Below are positions 5,726 to 6,236 of a stretch of 6,236 bases of DNA, piece after piece. The position numbers were made by a program, and so were the translations under genes. The notes under the pieces are model-generated. The model worked only from the letters and a program-made list of their open reading frames with translations, was not told the origin of the DNA and made no database searches. This DNA is from Myxococcales bacterium (GTDB lineage: Bacteria; Myxococcota; Myxococcia; Myxococcales; Myxococcaceae): assembly GCA_003153055.1 (NCBI GenBank), contig PMBV01000046.1:540-6775 (forward strand), written 5' to 3'. Every line of letters begins with the position of its first letter. Position 1 is the stretch's first letter.

Positions 5726-6236
5726 ACTTGCGGGGCTGTGACTTGCGGCCCATGGGGCGCTGATCCTGCTTCTCTTTGGGCTCGAGGAGCAGTGAGCGCA
5801 GCGCGGGCTTCACTCCGAGATCCATCTCCCGGAGCAGCACGAGCCGGTCCCGCTCGACCGCGGCCTTCTCGAACTCCATCTGGTCGGCCAGAGCCATCAT
5901 CGAGCGCTCGGTCTGGCGAATGAGCTCGACGATCTCCGCCTTCGACAGCACCGCGCCCTGGGCGTCAGCGGCGAGGGGCAGATCCATCGCGTCGCCGTCG
6001 TAGAGGAACTGCTTCAGGTCGGTGATGGCCTTCTTCACCTGCGTCGGAGTGATGCCATGGGCCACGTTGTAGGCCCGCTGAACTTCCCGTCGGCGGTCGG
6101 TCTCGCCCAGGGCCAGCTTCATCGAGTCGGTGTGGTGGTCGGCGTACATGATGACCCGACCGTGCACGTGCCGGGCGGCGCGACCGACGGTCTGAATGAG
6201 CGAGGTGTGGCTGCGGAGGAAGCCCTCCTTGTCCGC
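5709..6236 (-). CDS. uvrB: UvrABC nucleotide excision repair subunit UvrB, C-terminal fragment cut by the window edge
   Basis: Damage-verification subunit of nucleotide excision repair: it is loaded on DNA by UvrA and recruits the UvrC nuclease. Only the last 175 residues of the roughly 670 usual are present; the gene enters from the right edge. The fragment opens with ADKEGFLRSHTSLIQTVGRAAR, which includes helicase motif VI (QTVGRAAR, fragment residues 15-22), followed by GRVIMYAD, DRRREVQRAYN and HGITP, all standard UvrB blocks. The UvrC-binding UVR domain is at about fragment residues 98-141 (SKAEIVELI...MEFEKAAVERDRL). The protein then continues for about 30 residues into a very basic tail ending KYRRRR. 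It is convergent with the SBP/vWA operon, with 74 bp between stops, and is a housekeeping gene unrelated to it. Identity is certain; length and start cannot be judged here. Confidence 0.97.
   Translation of the reverse strand, partial: ADKEGFLRSHTSLIQTVGRAARHVHGRVIMYADHHTDSMKLALGETDRRREVQRAYNVAHGITPTQVKKAITDLKQFLYDGDAMDLPLAADAQGAVLSKAEIVELIRQTERSMMALADQMEFEKAAVERDRLVLLREMDLGVKPALRSLLLEPKEKQDQRPMGRKSQPRKYRRRR

Noticed and set aside
5594..5923. 109-codon plus-strand open frame across the convergent gap into uvrB
   Set aside because: It is out of frame with the upstream gene and antisense to uvrB, with no motif or ribosome site.

Overview
The window is high-GC bacterial DNA with dense coding, strong G/C preference at third codon positions and a mix of ATG and GTG starts. 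The genes, the lipoprotein and the basic-tailed UvrB would fit a myxobacterium (Myxococcota), but that placement is an inference from style, not a proof. No mobile element, tRNA, rRNA or CRISPR array is seen.

Layout. A truncated dnaK (N-terminal 135 codons) lies on the minus strand at the left edge. A 329-bp divergent intergenic region follows, holding several inverted repeats and a sigma-54-like promoter motif. Next on the plus strand is a diacylglycerol/sphingosine-kinase-like lipid kinase (737-1822). After a 166-bp gap with two competing hairpins comes a compact three-gene plus-strand operon (1989-5634). A truncated uvrB (last 175 codons, minus strand) converges on the operon at the right edge. 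dnaK and uvrB are housekeeping genes.

The interesting part is the operon. Its first gene is a predicted lipoprotein that joins a periplasmic substrate-binding-protein (SBP)-like domain to a C-terminal von Willebrand factor A (vWA) domain with all MIDAS metal-site residues. The second gene is a small protein with an N-terminal transmembrane hairpin and a long coiled-coil tail. The third gene overlaps the second by 4 bp (ATGA) and encodes a membrane-anchored paralogue of the SBP domain of the first. No ABC permease or ATPase is present, and the operon is closed on the right by uvrB. The arrangement looks less like a transporter than like an envelope sensing or adhesion assembly: two tethered ligand-binding modules, a metal-dependent protein-binding vWA module, and a coiled-coil membrane partner. 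That function is inferred.
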